NCBI RefSeq assembly: GCF_003364315.1
Contig: NZ_NXLS01000002.1
Location: forward strand, 186,001 to 250,000
Source: Helicobacter ganmani
Lineage (GTDB): Bacteria > Campylobacterota > Campylobacteria > Campylobacterales > Helicobacteraceae
Direction: 5' to 3'
Length of the DNA: 64,000 nucleotides
The notes under the pieces: model-generated
Databases searched by the model: none
Told to the model about the DNA's origin: nothing
What the model saw: the letters and a program-made list of their open reading frames with translations, nothing else
Position numbers and translations under genes: made by a program
Shown here: positions 25,717 through 37,851 of the stretch, piece by piece
Layout of the letters: each line of letters starts with the position of its first letter
How positions within the stretch are numbered: the stretch's first letter is position 1

Positions 25717-26564
25717 AAATAACCCGCAAATGCTTATGGATTGTCCTTTTTGTTTGTCTGCTAGAAAATTCTATTAATGCACAAACTCCTACATTACAAA
25801 ATCCGATTGATTACAAAGTTGCGCAACTCTTAGGCGTGCAAGAATATAAAACAAATCAAAAATTTATCCAAAGACTCTTTAGCAATCAAAGATATTTTTT
25901 GGATAGTGCAGGACAACCAGATTTATATAAAATCTCTCAAACACTTAAACAAAATGGTTTATTAAAGCTCACTTTTAAGCAACCAATGGAACTTGAAGTT
26001 ACCTTTAGTGTCAAGGAAAATCCAACCACTTTTACAAATGTACTCTATGATATTTTAAATGAAATGGGATATTATTACTTTCTACTTAAAGAAAGTGTGC
26101 TTAACGAACAACAATTTAAGTTTATTCTCTCTATGAATACTGAATATGCGATTGACCCTACGCTTTTACAAGAAAAACTATACGATTATGGCTACAAAGT
26201 TTTAAATATTGAACGAAGCCACATATATCAATGGAATTACATTATCACAAATACTACATTTCAATACCCAAAAGCAACCAAATTAACCACCAATGAAACG
26301 AATCACAAAGCCAATCTAAAGGGAGAATATTGGTATCAAATTGATAAAGGTAGCCGACTAGAAGTCAAATCAAGCAATGGAATCCTATGGTATCCAAAAT
26401 TAATATTTTTTGATAAAAATCTGAATATTTTAGAAATTATTAGCAATCAAAAATCCTCACAGGCATTCCAAAAAGAGATTCCAAAGGGAGCAATGTTTGT
26501 AAAAATCACGGATACTTTTTTGCCCATTACAACAAAAAATGGCTTAGATGTAACACTAAAATGA
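25710..26564 (+). CDS. Conserved periplasmic protein of unknown function
   Basis: The 284-residue product starts at a GTG inside the end of the RodZ-like gene and begins with a signal peptide (about 1-24, WIVLFVCLLENSINA). The rest is soluble, rich in Lys, Tyr and Asn, with no further membrane helix. I recognise no domain. From memory a gene in this place next to the RodZ-like gene is conserved in Campylobacter, so the two probably act together in the envelope. Translational coupling is likely. Confidence 0.7.
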   Translation: MVEITRKCLWIVLFVCLLENSINAQTPTLQNPIDYKVAQLLGVQEYKTNQKFIQRLFSNQRYFLDSAGQPDLYKISQTLKQNGLLKLTFKQPMELEVTFSVKENPTTFTNVLYDILNEMGYYYFLLKESVLNEQQFKFILSMNTEYAIDPTLLQEKLYDYGYKVLNIERSHIYQWNYIITNTTFQYPKATKLTTNETNHKANLKGEYWYQIDKGSRLEVKSSNGILWYPKLIFFDKNLNILEIISNQKSSQAFQKEIPKGAMFVKITDTFLPITTKNGLDVTLK

Positions 26565-26582
26565 AAATAAAAAGGAGAAAAA

Positions 26583-27800
26583 ATGTTTAAAGAAATTGAG
26601 TTTGAAAGAATTAAAAGATTACCAAAGTATGTTTTTGCTGCCATTAACGAAATTAAATTAAAAATGCGTCAAGAGGGCGAAGATGTGATTGACTTTAGTA
26701 TGGGAAACCCCGATGGCGCAACTCCAAAACATATCATAGATAAACTCTGTGAAGCAGCACACAAGCCCAAAAATCACGGCTATTCGGCAAGTAAAGGAAT
26801 CTATAAACTCCGTCTTGCCATTGCAGATACCTACAAACGCAAATACGGAATCACTTTAAATCCCGACACACAAGTTTGTGTTTCTATGGGCTCTAAAGAG
26901 GGTTATGTGCATTTAGTCCAAGCAATTACAAATCCCGGTGATACTGCAATCGTTGCAGAGCCAGCTTATCCGATTCATTATTATGCCTTTATGCTAGCGG
27001 GTGCGAATGTAGCAACTTTTGGGTTAAAGTGGAATGAAAACTATGAATTAGATGAAGAGGCTTATTTTGAATCTCTACAAAAAGCCCTTAAAAACACAAT
27101 GCCCAAACCAAAATTTGTTGTAACAAACTTTCCTCATAATCCTACCACGGTGGTTGTTTATAAGAGATTCTATGAAAGACTTGTGAATCTAGCAAAACAA
27201 GAGCGATTCTATATCATAAACGATATTGCCTATGCGGATTTGAGCTTTGGAGGTTATGTTGCACCCTCTATCTTTGAAATAGAAGGTGCGCTAGATGTCG
27301 CCGTAGAAGGCTATACTCTTTCTAAAAGCTATAATATGGCGGGTTGGCGAGTGGGTTGTATGGTAGGTAATGAAAAGCTCATTGGTGCGTTACAAAAAAT
27401 CAAAAGTTGGCTAGACTATGGGCTTTACACTCCGATTCAAATCGCCTCTACAATTGCCTTAAATGGCGACCAAACTTGTGTGCAAGAGATTGCCCACAAA
27501 TACGAACATCGTATGGAAGTGCTAATTGATAGCTTTGGAGCAGCTGGGTGGAAAATGACAAAACCAAAAGCAAGTATGTTTATTTGGGCGGAGATTCCAG
27601 AGTGCGCTAAACATCTAGGCAGTATGGAGTTTTCTAAACAGCTTTTGCAAGAGGCAAAAATCGCGGTAAGTCCGGGAATTGGCTTTGGCAATCACGGGGA
27701 TAATTATGTTCGTATTGCTCTTATAGAAAATGAAAATAGGATTCGTCAAGCAGCAAGAAATCTTAAGAAATTTTTAAAACAATTTGAATCCAACGCATAG
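26583..27800 (+). CDS. Pyridoxal-phosphate aminotransferase, class I/II (alanine or LL-diaminopimelate type)
   Basis: The 405-residue product has the fold-type I features: SMGNPDGATP near residue 40, SMGSKEGYVHL for cofactor phosphate, NFPHNPTT, DIAYADLSFGGY with the Asp that contacts the pyridine nitrogen, and the Schiff-base lysine in YTLSKSYNMAGWRVG. It ends with NYVRIALIENE containing the Arg that binds the substrate carboxylate. The closest group is the AlaA / LL-diaminopimelate-aminotransferase-like family, but substrate cannot be set from sequence. GGAG lies seven bases before the ATG. Confidence 0.85.
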   Translation: MFKEIEFERIKRLPKYVFAAINEIKLKMRQEGEDVIDFSMGNPDGATPKHIIDKLCEAAHKPKNHGYSASKGIYKLRLAIADTYKRKYGITLNPDTQVCVSMGSKEGYVHLVQAITNPGDTAIVAEPAYPIHYYAFMLAGANVATFGLKWNENYELDEEAYFESLQKALKNTMPKPKFVVTNFPHNPTTVVVYKRFYERLVNLAKQERFYIINDIAYADLSFGGYVAPSIFEIEGALDVAVEGYTLSKSYNMAGWRVGCMVGNEKLIGALQKIKSWLDYGLYTPIQIASTIALNGDQTCVQEIAHKYEHRMEVLIDSFGAAGWKMTKPKASMFIWAEIPECAKHLGSMEFSKQLLQEAKIAVSPGIGFGNHGDNYVRIALIENENRIRQAARNLKKFLKQFESNA

Positions 27801-27813
27801 GCGCGGGGAAATA

Positions 27814-29193
27814 ATGGTAAAGAAAGAATCGCAAAACCATAGTAATACACAACAAGCAAGAAACCACCAAAAACACAACCCTTTAAGCTTAAAGCAGCGA
27901 GTAGAGCAATATTTTCAGCTTCCAACCAAAGGAAGTAATATCAAAACAGAATTTTTAGCGGGCTTTACGATTTTTTTGTCTATGCTCTATGCGATTCCCG
28001 TCTCCGCAGAGATTCTCTCTCAAGCAGGAATGCCTAAAGAAGCCTTAATTACCGCAATTACACTTATTACAATTCTTTCTACTCTTGTGTGTGGAATCTA
28101 TGCAAACACTCCCGTTGCGATGAGTGTGGGAATGGGGCTGAATGCGTATTTTACTTATGGTGTTGTGCAAGGCTATGGAATCTCGTGGCAGCAGGGCTTA
28201 GGAATCGTATTTGTTTCGGGCTTGATTTTTGCTTTGATTTCATTGAGCAATTTTAGGGTTTGGATTCTGAAATCTATCCCTAAAAACTTGCGTTTTGCTC
28301 TTTGTGTTGGACTAGGCGCATTTCTTGCAACCATTGGCTTAAAAGGCTTAGAAATATTCACGCTCCAAAATGATAATTTATTGCTCGGCGATTTAAGCCA
28401 TATTACAACCCTTTTAGGAATTGTTGGGATTATGGTTGCGCTTGTTTTGTATGTTTTAAAAGTCAAAGGCGCGTTTATCCTTACGATTGCATTGCTTAGT
28501 GGAATAGGATTCTTATTTGAAATCGCACAAACCCCCACGCAAATCTTTTCCTCTCCTGCTTCTATTGCGCCCATTGCATTAGAGTTAGACGTGTTTGGCA
28601 TTCTGAAATTCGCCTTTGTCCCTGTGATTTTAATGCTAATGGTTACGGATTTGTTTGATTCTTTAGGCACACTTTCTGGGATTGGAATCAAGGCAAATCT
28701 GTTTTATGGCTTAGACCACACAGAACGTGATACACCGCTAGAGCGCACCTTGCAAATAGATGCAGTAGCAACAATGGCTGGAGGGCTTCTTGGCACTTCT
28801 ACAACAACGAGTTTTTTAGAATCCGCAAGTGGCACTGCCGCAGGAGGACGAAGTGGGCTTAGTGCAGTATTTGCGGCATTATTTTTTTGCTTGACACTTT
28901 TTATTTTGCCCCTGTTTTTGAGCATTCCCTCCTTTGCGATTTATCCCATTTTAGTTGTGATTGGTGCATTTATGTTTTTAGAGATTTCACATATTGATTT
29001 TAGCGATACAGATTCTTTGATTGCAAGTTTTTTTATCATTCTTTTAATGCCCCTTACAACCTCTATTACAATTGGATTAAGTGCGGGATTTTTAGTGTAT
29101 TTATTGCTTATAATCACGCAAGGACATTGGAGTAAAATTAGCGGTGGATTGCTTTGTATCACATTTTTAAGTGTAATACCTTTTATTTTTTAG
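27814..29193 (+). CDS. NCS2-family purine permease (AzgA/PbuG type)
   Basis: This 459-residue inner-membrane transporter has about 12-14 helices and a charged N-terminus. Family motifs seen are FLAGFTIFLSMLYAIPV, GMGLNAYFTYGVVQGYGISW, MLMVTDLFDSLGTLSGIG and GLLGTSTTTSFLESASGTAAGGRSG (the last region positions Asn/Ser/Thr for base binding). The AzgA subfamily imports adenine, guanine or hypoxanthine by proton symport. The start at 27814 has GGGGA five bases upstream; a longer frame would overlap the aminotransferase. Substrate is inferred. Confidence 0.88.
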   Translation: MVKKESQNHSNTQQARNHQKHNPLSLKQRVEQYFQLPTKGSNIKTEFLAGFTIFLSMLYAIPVSAEILSQAGMPKEALITAITLITILSTLVCGIYANTPVAMSVGMGLNAYFTYGVVQGYGISWQQGLGIVFVSGLIFALISLSNFRVWILKSIPKNLRFALCVGLGAFLATIGLKGLEIFTLQNDNLLLGDLSHITTLLGIVGIMVALVLYVLKVKGAFILTIALLSGIGFLFEIAQTPTQIFSSPASIAPIALELDVFGILKFAFVPVILMLMVTDLFDSLGTLSGIGIKANLFYGLDHTERDTPLERTLQIDAVATMAGGLLGTSTTTSFLESASGTAAGGRSGLSAVFAALFFCLTLFILPLFLSIPSFAIYPILVVIGAFMFLEISHIDFSDTDSLIASFFIILLMPLTTSITIGLSAGFLVYLLLIITQGHWSKISGGLLCITFLSVIPFIF

Positions 29194-29200
29194 GGATTCT

Positions 29201-31669
29201 ATGAAACATCTTTGCGACCACTGCCATTTAGAGTTTGACGAAAAGGTGTTGCTTAAAACCAAAATTGGCAAGGAGGAAAAGTATTTTTGTTGTAAAGGCT
29301 GTGAGGGCGTTTATAAACTCTTAAATAGCGAGGGTTTAGAGGATTTTTATAGCAAATTAGGCAACAACACCTTAGAACCTGCAACACAAATCTTAGAAAA
29401 TGAAAGTCTAGATTCCTTTGATTCTGCGCCATTTTTTGAACGTTATGTAAGCGTGAAAGAGAATTTGTGCGAGATTTCTCTTATTTTAGAAAAAATCCAT
29501 TGCATTGCTTGTGTCTGGCTGAATGAAAAAATCCTTGCCAAAACAAATGGAATCATAAAAGTCAATCTTAACTACACCAATAACAAAGCCACAATTCTTT
29601 ATAATCCAAAGGCGATTAAGATTTCTCAAATCATTCAGACAATCCGACAAATTGGTTATGACGCACACGCTTATGACCCGCGCTTACAAGAAGCTTACGC
29701 AAATAAAGAAAAGCGTGATTATTACATTAAAATGGTAGTTGGAATCTTTTGCGTGATGAATATTATGTGGATTGCCGTAGCACAATACGCGGGGTATTTT
29801 AGTGGAATCTCTAATGAAATGCGCAATATTCTAAACTTCGCAGGATTCGCACTCTCTACCCCTGTGCTATTTTTTAGCGGAATCATTTTCTGGCGTGGTG
29901 CTTGGGCTGCGCTAAAATTTAGAACACCCAATATGGATTTACTCGTGATTAGTGGGGCAAGTTTGGCTTATCTTTATTCCATTTATGCGAGTTTCAAAGG
30001 TGGTGAGACCTACTTTGAATCTGTTGCGATGATTATTACTTTCGTGTTAATTGGCAAATTCTTGGAAGTGCGTGGCAAAAAAAGTGCGGTGGATAACTTA
30101 GATAAACTCAATGCGCAAATGCCCTTGAGTGTGCGGGTGCTACAAACTCCACAAAATTCGGAATCCCAAATCACTAGGGATTCCAATCCTACACAAGACT
30201 TCCAAGAAATCGCAATAGAATCTGTGCGTGTAGGAGATATTGTGCAAGTGCGACCGGGGGAACGCATCGCACTTGATGGGGTTTTGTTAAGCCAAGAAGC
30301 ACTCTGTGATGAAAGTGCAATGAGTGGTGAATCCTTACCACGAATCAAAAATGCAGGGGATTCCATTTATTCTGGTTCTTTAGCTCTAAATTGCCCCTTT
30401 GAATATCAAGTCTGCAAGGTTTTCAAGGATTCTTTGATGATGAAAATTGTAGGTTTGGTGGAAAACTCCCTCAATGCGCGCCCCAAGATTCAAGAAGCAG
30501 CCGATTATATCTCGCATTATTTTTCCCTTGTGATTCTCTCCCTTGCTTTCGGCACTTTGTTGGTTTGGGAATATATGCTAAATGCACCTTTTGAACGCTC
30601 TTTAATGGTGATGATTTCTGTGATTATCATCGCTTGTCCTTGCGCACTTGCCCTTGCAACCCCGATTGCCTCTCTTATTGGACTTAGTGAATCCTTAAAA
30701 CACAAGATTCTTTTCAAGGAAGCGCGGTTTTTGGAAACCATTGCCAAAGCTGACACATTGGTGCTAGACAAAACAGGAACATTAACAGAGGGTAAGCTTA
30801 AAGTCTTAAATGTGCGGTATTTTAACGCTCAAAATGCACTAGATTCTAAAGATTGTGGAATCCTATATTCTATGCTCACACAAAATGCCCACCCTATTAG
30901 CAAAGCAGTATTAGAGTTTATTGGACAAAAAAATGAAGTGATCTCTTTAGATTCTATGATACAGATTAATGCGCGCGGAATCGTAGCAAAGGTGCAAGAT
31001 AACACTTATCTAGGCGGAAACTTGATGCTTTTACAAGAGCATAATGTAGAGATTCCAACTCCTCTGCAAGACACACAAGCAAGCGTGTTTTATTTTGCCA
31101 AAGATTCTAAGATTTTAGTGGAATTTACCTTACAAGACACTCTTAAAAAAGATGCAAAAGAGACGATTGCGGCATTGCAACAAAAAGGGATTGCCTGCAT
31201 ACTTTTAAGCGGTGATAATGCGGGGGCTTGTCAAAGTGTCGCACAAGTTGTTGGAATCACAGAATATTATGCCGCACAAAGTCCGCTAGATAAGGCAAAT
31301 TTCATTGACAAACTACACAAACAGAGTAAAGTTGTCGTAATGGCAGGCGATGGCATTAACGATTCCATTGCACTTGGCAAAAGCGATATTGCCATTGCAA
31401 TGGGTGGCGGCATTGATTTAGCTATTAGTGTAAGCGATGTCGTCGTGCTTGATGATAGTATGCAAGGAGTGTTGGATTCTTTTAGGCTTGGGCAACGCAC
31501 TTATCGGTTTATTTTGCAAAATCTTGGAATCTCTCTTGTGTATAATGCCCTCACGATTCCGCTTGCAATGGCGGGCTTTGTGATTCCGCTTATTGCGGCA
31601 CTTTCTATGTCGCTTAGCTCTTTGCTTGTAGTGGGAAATAGTTTAAGAATCAGGGATTCAAGGAGTTAA
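29201..31669 (+). CDS. ccoI: Copper-transporting P-type ATPase, CcoI/FixI type
   Basis: This is a P1B ATPase that exports copper for cbb3 cytochrome oxidase assembly. The 822-residue product begins with the Cys-rich cap of the CcoI group (CDHCHLEF, then FCCKGCEGVYKLL), then a heavy-metal domain with CIAC. The membrane CPC is in IIACPCALALATP, the phosphorylated Asp in LDKTGTLTEG, the ATP site in QNAHPISKAV, the hinge GDGINDSIAL and the last-helix MSLSS in ALSMSLSSLLVVG. It starts seven bases after the permease. The TauE/DsbD-like protein at 5367-6179 may work in the same oxidase pathway. Confidence 0.9.
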   Translation: MKHLCDHCHLEFDEKVLLKTKIGKEEKYFCCKGCEGVYKLLNSEGLEDFYSKLGNNTLEPATQILENESLDSFDSAPFFERYVSVKENLCEISLILEKIHCIACVWLNEKILAKTNGIIKVNLNYTNNKATILYNPKAIKISQIIQTIRQIGYDAHAYDPRLQEAYANKEKRDYYIKMVVGIFCVMNIMWIAVAQYAGYFSGISNEMRNILNFAGFALSTPVLFFSGIIFWRGAWAALKFRTPNMDLLVISGASLAYLYSIYASFKGGETYFESVAMIITFVLIGKFLEVRGKKSAVDNLDKLNAQMPLSVRVLQTPQNSESQITRDSNPTQDFQEIAIESVRVGDIVQVRPGERIALDGVLLSQEALCDESAMSGESLPRIKNAGDSIYSGSLALNCPFEYQVCKVFKDSLMMKIVGLVENSLNARPKIQEAADYISHYFSLVILSLAFGTLLVWEYMLNAPFERSLMVMISVIIIACPCALALATPIASLIGLSESLKHKILFKEARFLETIAKADTLVLDKTGTLTEGKLKVLNVRYFNAQNALDSKDCGILYSMLTQNAHPISKAVLEFIGQKNEVISLDSMIQINARGIVAKVQDNTYLGGNLMLLQEHNVEIPTPLQDTQASVFYFAKDSKILVEFTLQDTLKKDAKETIAALQQKGIACILLSGDNAGACQSVAQVVGITEYYAAQSPLDKANFIDKLHKQSKVVVMAGDGINDSIALGKSDIAIAMGGGIDLAISVSDVVVLDDSMQGVLDSFRLGQRTYRFILQNLGISLVYNALTIPLAMAGFVIPLIAALSMSLSSLLVVGNSLRIRDSRS

Positions 31670-31670
31670 A

Positions 31671-32194
31671 ATGACAGAATTTTATGATAAACTCAATGCG
31701 CTTTGTAAAGAGATTCTATCAACCTCTTTACCCGAGGGTAAAATCAAAATTGCAATTTGTGGTGCTTGTGGCAGTGGCAAAAGCACACTTGGTGGCAGAA
31801 TAAGAAAACAAGGCTTTGGCGATTTTAAGCCCTATCAAATTGCGGTAATTGATGATAATGTAATGAGCCTTAATCTCTTTATTGCTCGTCCTAAAATAAA
31901 ATTCCCCCCCCCCCGCAGAGAATAGATAATTGCAAACCATTTTTTAAATTCCTCCCTTTTTATGTGAAGCTTGTTTTTTGCATTGGTGCAAGTGCAAACC
32001 GCTTGGATTTTGCCGATATTTTAATCCTCGTCCAAGTAAGTCAAGAAACTAGACAAAAACGACTAACACAAAGAGAAAAAGACCCGCAGAGAATCCAAAG
32101 CCTTTTGAATGCTTCCATTAACCCAAATCTCCGATACAATCATAAAATGCTTATCAGCCTTGAGGAATCCTTTGAGCCAAAACTACTAGAATGA
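31671..32194 (+). pseudogene. P-loop kinase gene, out of frame at a C11 tract (phase-variable candidate)
   Basis: The ATG at 31671 has GGAG upstream, two bases after the CcoI gene. The first frame encodes a P-loop (GACGSGKSTL, residues 31-40) and stops at 31925 just after the C tract at 31904-31914. With 12 (or 9) C, the frame goes straight on through PQRIDNCKPFFKFLPF and VKLVFCIGASANRLDFADILI to TAG at 32194, giving about 174 residues with an RQKRLTQREKDPQR lid-like basic stretch, the plan of adenylate-kinase/shikimate-kinase-like small kinases. As read with 11 C the gene is OFF. I cannot name the substrate. Confidence 0.8.
31904..31914 (+). repeat. Poly-C tract (11 C) inside the kinase gene
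   Basis: Eleven consecutive C after AAATT and before GCAGAGAATAG. A change to 12 or 9 C joins the two halves of the kinase frame. Tracts of this length change readily by slipped-strand mispairing in Helicobacter and Campylobacter. Confidence 0.9.
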
Positions 32195-32263
32195 CTCCTG
32201 TTTTTCAAAATCATTGCTTAAACTAAAACTTGCTAAAATAAGTCTTTTTCTTAAAGGAGATTT

Positions 32264-33982
32264 ATGCGAAGCGACATTGTGAAAAAGGGCTATCAAAGAG
32301 CCCCTCATAGAAGTTTATTGCGTGCCACAGGGCTAAAAGATGAAGATTTTAACAAGCCCTTTATCGGCATTGCAAATAGTTATATTGACATTATTCCCGG
32401 ACATTTTTTCTTAAACCGCTATGCGCAGATTATCAAAGAGGAGATTCGCGCTGCTGGGGGTGTGCCTTTTGAGTTTAATACCATTGGCGTAGATGATGGC
32501 ATCGCAATGGGGCATAGCGGTATGCTCTACTCTTTGCCTAGTCGTGAGCTGATTGCAGATTCTATTGAAACAATGATGAACGCGCACTCGCTAGATGCGA
32601 TGATTTGTATCCCAAATTGCGATAAAATCGTGCCCGGAATGCTTATGGGTGCGTTGCGCGTGAATGTGCCAACCATCTTTGTGAGTGGTGGTCCAATGAA
32701 AGCCGGGAAGCTAGAGGACGGCACAATTTTAGATTTAAATTCTGCTTTTGAAGCGGTGGGAGCGTTCGCAGAGGGCAAGATTAGCGAAAAAAAGCTACAC
32801 GAGATAGAATGCAATGCGTGTCCGGGCGGTGGGAGCTGTAGTGGAATGTTTACTGCAAACTCTATGAATACGCTTTGTGAGGCGATGGGGGTTGCGCTGC
32901 CGGGAAATGGCACGATTTTAGCCCTTAGCCCTGAGCGAGAGGAGCTCTTGCGCAAAGCGGCGCGCAGAATTGTAGAGATTGCGCTAGATGAGCAAAAAAG
33001 CGAGCAGTTTAGATTCCGAAATATTTTAAATAAAAAAGCCGTGCATAACGCGTTTGTCGTGGATATGGCAATGGGCGGCAGCACGAACACGATTTTGCAC
33101 ATGCTCGCTATCGCCAAAGAGGCGGAGGTAGATTTCAACCTAGATTCTATCAATGCCATTGCTTCAAAAGTCGCACATATTGCTAAAATCGCTCCAGCAT
33201 TAAGCACAATCCATATGGAAGACATCAATCGCGCGGGGGGCGTGTCGGCAGTAATGAATGAAGTCGCAAAAAGAAATGTGTCTTTGGGCAGTCATTCCGC
33301 AGATTCTATCCTCTATCTTGACGCACTGACGATTACAGGGGAAACTTTGGGAGAACGCATTGCAAATGCGGAGATTGCAGACTCAAATATCATTCGCCAC
33401 AATGCAAATGCGTATTCACAAGTGGGTGGGCTAAAGATTCTTTATGGTAATTTAGCGCGTGAAGGTGCGGTGCTCAAGGTCGCCGCAGTGGCAGAATCTA
33501 TGAAAGAATTTGAGGGAAGCGCAGTGTGCTTTAACTCACAAGATGAGGCGATTAAAGGCATAGCCGGAGGCAAGGTAAAGGCGGGAAATGTTGTAGTAAT
33601 CCGCTATGAGGGACCCAAAGGGGGACCGGGAATGCAAGAAATGCTCGCCCCCACAAGTATGATTATGGGAATGGGACTAGGTGAATCTGTCGCGCTTATC
33701 ACCGATGGACGCTTTAGCGGGGCGACAAGGGGAGGCTGTATCGGGCATATAAGCCCAGAAGCAGCAGAGGGGGGATTAATCGCACTCATTGAGGACGGAG
33801 ACAAAATCGCGATTTCAGTTTCAAAAGGCACATTGGAATTGCTCGTGGATTCCGCTGTTTTAAAATCTCGCCGCGCGCAATGGAAGCCCATAAAAAAAGA
33901 AATTAAAAGCAAGTGGTTGAAGCGATACTCTTTGCTTGTGAGCAACGCCGCAAATGGCGCGGTTTTAAAAACAGAGCTGTGA
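32264..33982 (+). CDS. ilvD: Dihydroxy-acid dehydratase
   Basis: It dehydrates 2,3-dihydroxy acids to 2-keto acids in isoleucine, valine and leucine synthesis. The 572-residue product shows the iron-sulfur Cys residues in [14 protein letters not shown] and [19 protein letters not shown], the [17 protein letters not shown] region, and the C-terminal [32 protein letters not shown] lies six bases before the ATG, and TAAAAT upstream of it is a possible -10. A weak A/T-rich hairpin (33984-34018) follows the stop. Its G/C-rich codons look richer than those of its neighbours, though I did not measure this. Confidence 0.97.
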   Translation: MRSDIVKKGYQRAPHRSLLRATGLKDEDFNKPFIGIANSYIDIIPGHFFLNRYAQIIKEEIRAAGGVPFEFNTIGVDDGIAMGHSGMLYSLPSRELIADSIETMMNAHSLDAMICIPNCDKIVPGMLMGALRVNVPTIFVSGGPMKAGKLEDGTILDLNSAFEAVGAFAEGKISEKKLHEIECNACPGGGSCSGMFTANSMNTLCEAMGVALPGNGTILALSPEREELLRKAARRIVEIALDEQKSEQFRFRNILNKKAVHNAFVVDMAMGGSTNTILHMLAIAKEAEVDFNLDSINAIASKVAHIAKIAPALSTIHMEDINRAGGVSAVMNEVAKRNVSLGSHSADSILYLDALTITGETLGERIANAEIADSNIIRHNANAYSQVGGLKILYGNLAREGAVLKVAAVAESMKEFEGSAVCFNSQDEAIKGIAGGKVKAGNVVVIRYEGPKGGPGMQEMLAPTSMIMGMGLGESVALITDGRFSGATRGGCIGHISPEAAEGGLIALIEDGDKIAISVSKGTLELLVDSAVLKSRRAQWKPIKKEIKSKWLKRYSLLVSNAANGAVLKTEL

Positions 33983-33996
33983 GAAAATCTTTATAA

Positions 33997-34404
33997 AAGA
34001 GTAAATCTCAAAGATTTTTGCTCCTTGATAACGCTTGTGGCTATGGGGATTTTTCGTTGGCAATAAAAGACTTATGCTAAATTATAGTTTTCATCTAAAA
34101 GGCTACAAAGTTGCGTGAGGTTGGAATCTTAAATGCGCAATTACTCTGCCGAATTAGCGGAGATTTATCTATGATTCCATCTTCTGCGATTCTTTGCCCA
34201 TCTTTTGTAAATCTCAAGTCTTTTTCCACTTCTACTATTGCTGAATTTGTGCTTTTGTGAATAGAATTAATAAGCAAATGCAAGATTTCAGAGCCTAAAA
34301 CATATCCCAAACTAGCCTCTTGTGCGCTTAAATCCTTAAACTAATCTGCTATATCTCCGCCCTGCCATTGCAGATAGATTAGCCTTAAGTCCCTTTATAG
34401 CCAT
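33997..34404. pseudogene. Gene-remnant region between ilvD and the next gene
   Basis: This 459-base gap holds broken reading frames only. On the plus strand 33997-34080 encodes 27 codons without a start, including LLDNACGYGDFSLAIKD, which looks like the cofactor-binding motif of a DNA methyltransferase. On the minus strand an ATG at 34404 opens MAIKGLKANLSAMAGR and stops soon; a further frame to 34095 reads LGYVLGSEILHLLINSIH and ends in FVAF. These are probably eroded pieces of one or two mobile or restriction-modification genes; which ones I cannot tell. Confidence 0.35.
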
Positions 34405-34441
34405 TTTGTCTCTTTAGATTCCGCTAATTAAGCCCGTTCAA

Positions 34442-34771
34442 TTAATCATCGTCATCTTCCAAATCTGGCGGAAATTGAAAAAGCGCACTTTCCATTTCCA
34501 AGATTCCAAAACGATAAACAATATGCGCATCACTACCTTGATTGCGCAAATTTTCTATCTCTGCATTTACAAACTCTTTAAGTCGCGCAATTAAACCCAC
34601 AATCTCCTTTTGCCACTCTACACTCGTAGTAACAAAGAGTAAATATTCTGGATTATTCAAATAAATATCCGGCTTGTTTGCACTAAACTCTGTGCGCAAT
34701 TTAGTCAAAATCCTCTCATAATCCTGCGTATTTGCGTGATATAAACTATAACTAAAGAGTAGCTTCGCCAC
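34442..34771 (-). CDS. Conserved hypothetical protein (109 residues)
   Basis: I recognise no domain. The product is a small soluble alpha/beta protein (LLFSYSLYHANTQDYERILT at the N-terminus, then a helix KEIVGLIARLKEFVNAEIEN) with an acidic tail of Glu and Asp. It ends eight bases before... the reading order is reversed: it lies downstream of guaB on the same strand with an eight-base gap, so it is probably the last gene of the gatA-guaB transcript. Coding quality looks normal and the frame is intact. Confidence 0.7.
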   Translation of the reverse strand: MAKLLFSYSLYHANTQDYERILTKLRTEFSANKPDIYLNNPEYLLFVTTSVEWQKEIVGLIARLKEFVNAEIENLRNQGSDAHIVYRFGILEMESALFQFPPDLEDDDD

Positions 34772-34779
34772 TTATATTC

Positions 34780-37589
<2,810 letters not shown>

Positions 37590-37682
37590 TGGATTCTCCA
37601 AAGTAGATTAAAAATTGCGGAATTATAAAGAATCTTTGTTGAAAAGTTGGTAAAGCAAAGAAAGATTGAAAGAATTTCGTTT

Positions 37683-37816
37683 CTCGTTCTTGGGAGGAGC
37701 GGACGAAGCAATCTGATAATTATAGAATCTCATTTTAAATTTTAGGGATTCCATTATAAAGGTTTCTGTATGCTTGATTATGCATTGCTTCGTCCGCTTT
37801 GCTTCCTCGCAATGAC
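37683..37816. repeat. Dispersed palindromic repeat, inverted pair (second locus)
   Basis: The gap between gatA and the carbohydrate-type gene holds an inverted pair. The right unit (37777-37816) in reverse reads GTCATTGCGAGGAAGC and ends with AGCAATGCATAAT; the left unit (37683-37721) is a more diverged copy sharing AGCGGACGAAGCAAT. The outer ends match the element at 21391-21523. Confidence 0.7.
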
Positions 37817-37851
37817 ACACCAAGCTTCACACCACCTTTAACCCACAGACT

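Noticed and set aside
26583-27800. Naming the aminotransferase dapL or alaA
   Set aside because: The family holds several substrates and nothing in the sequence or context decides between them.
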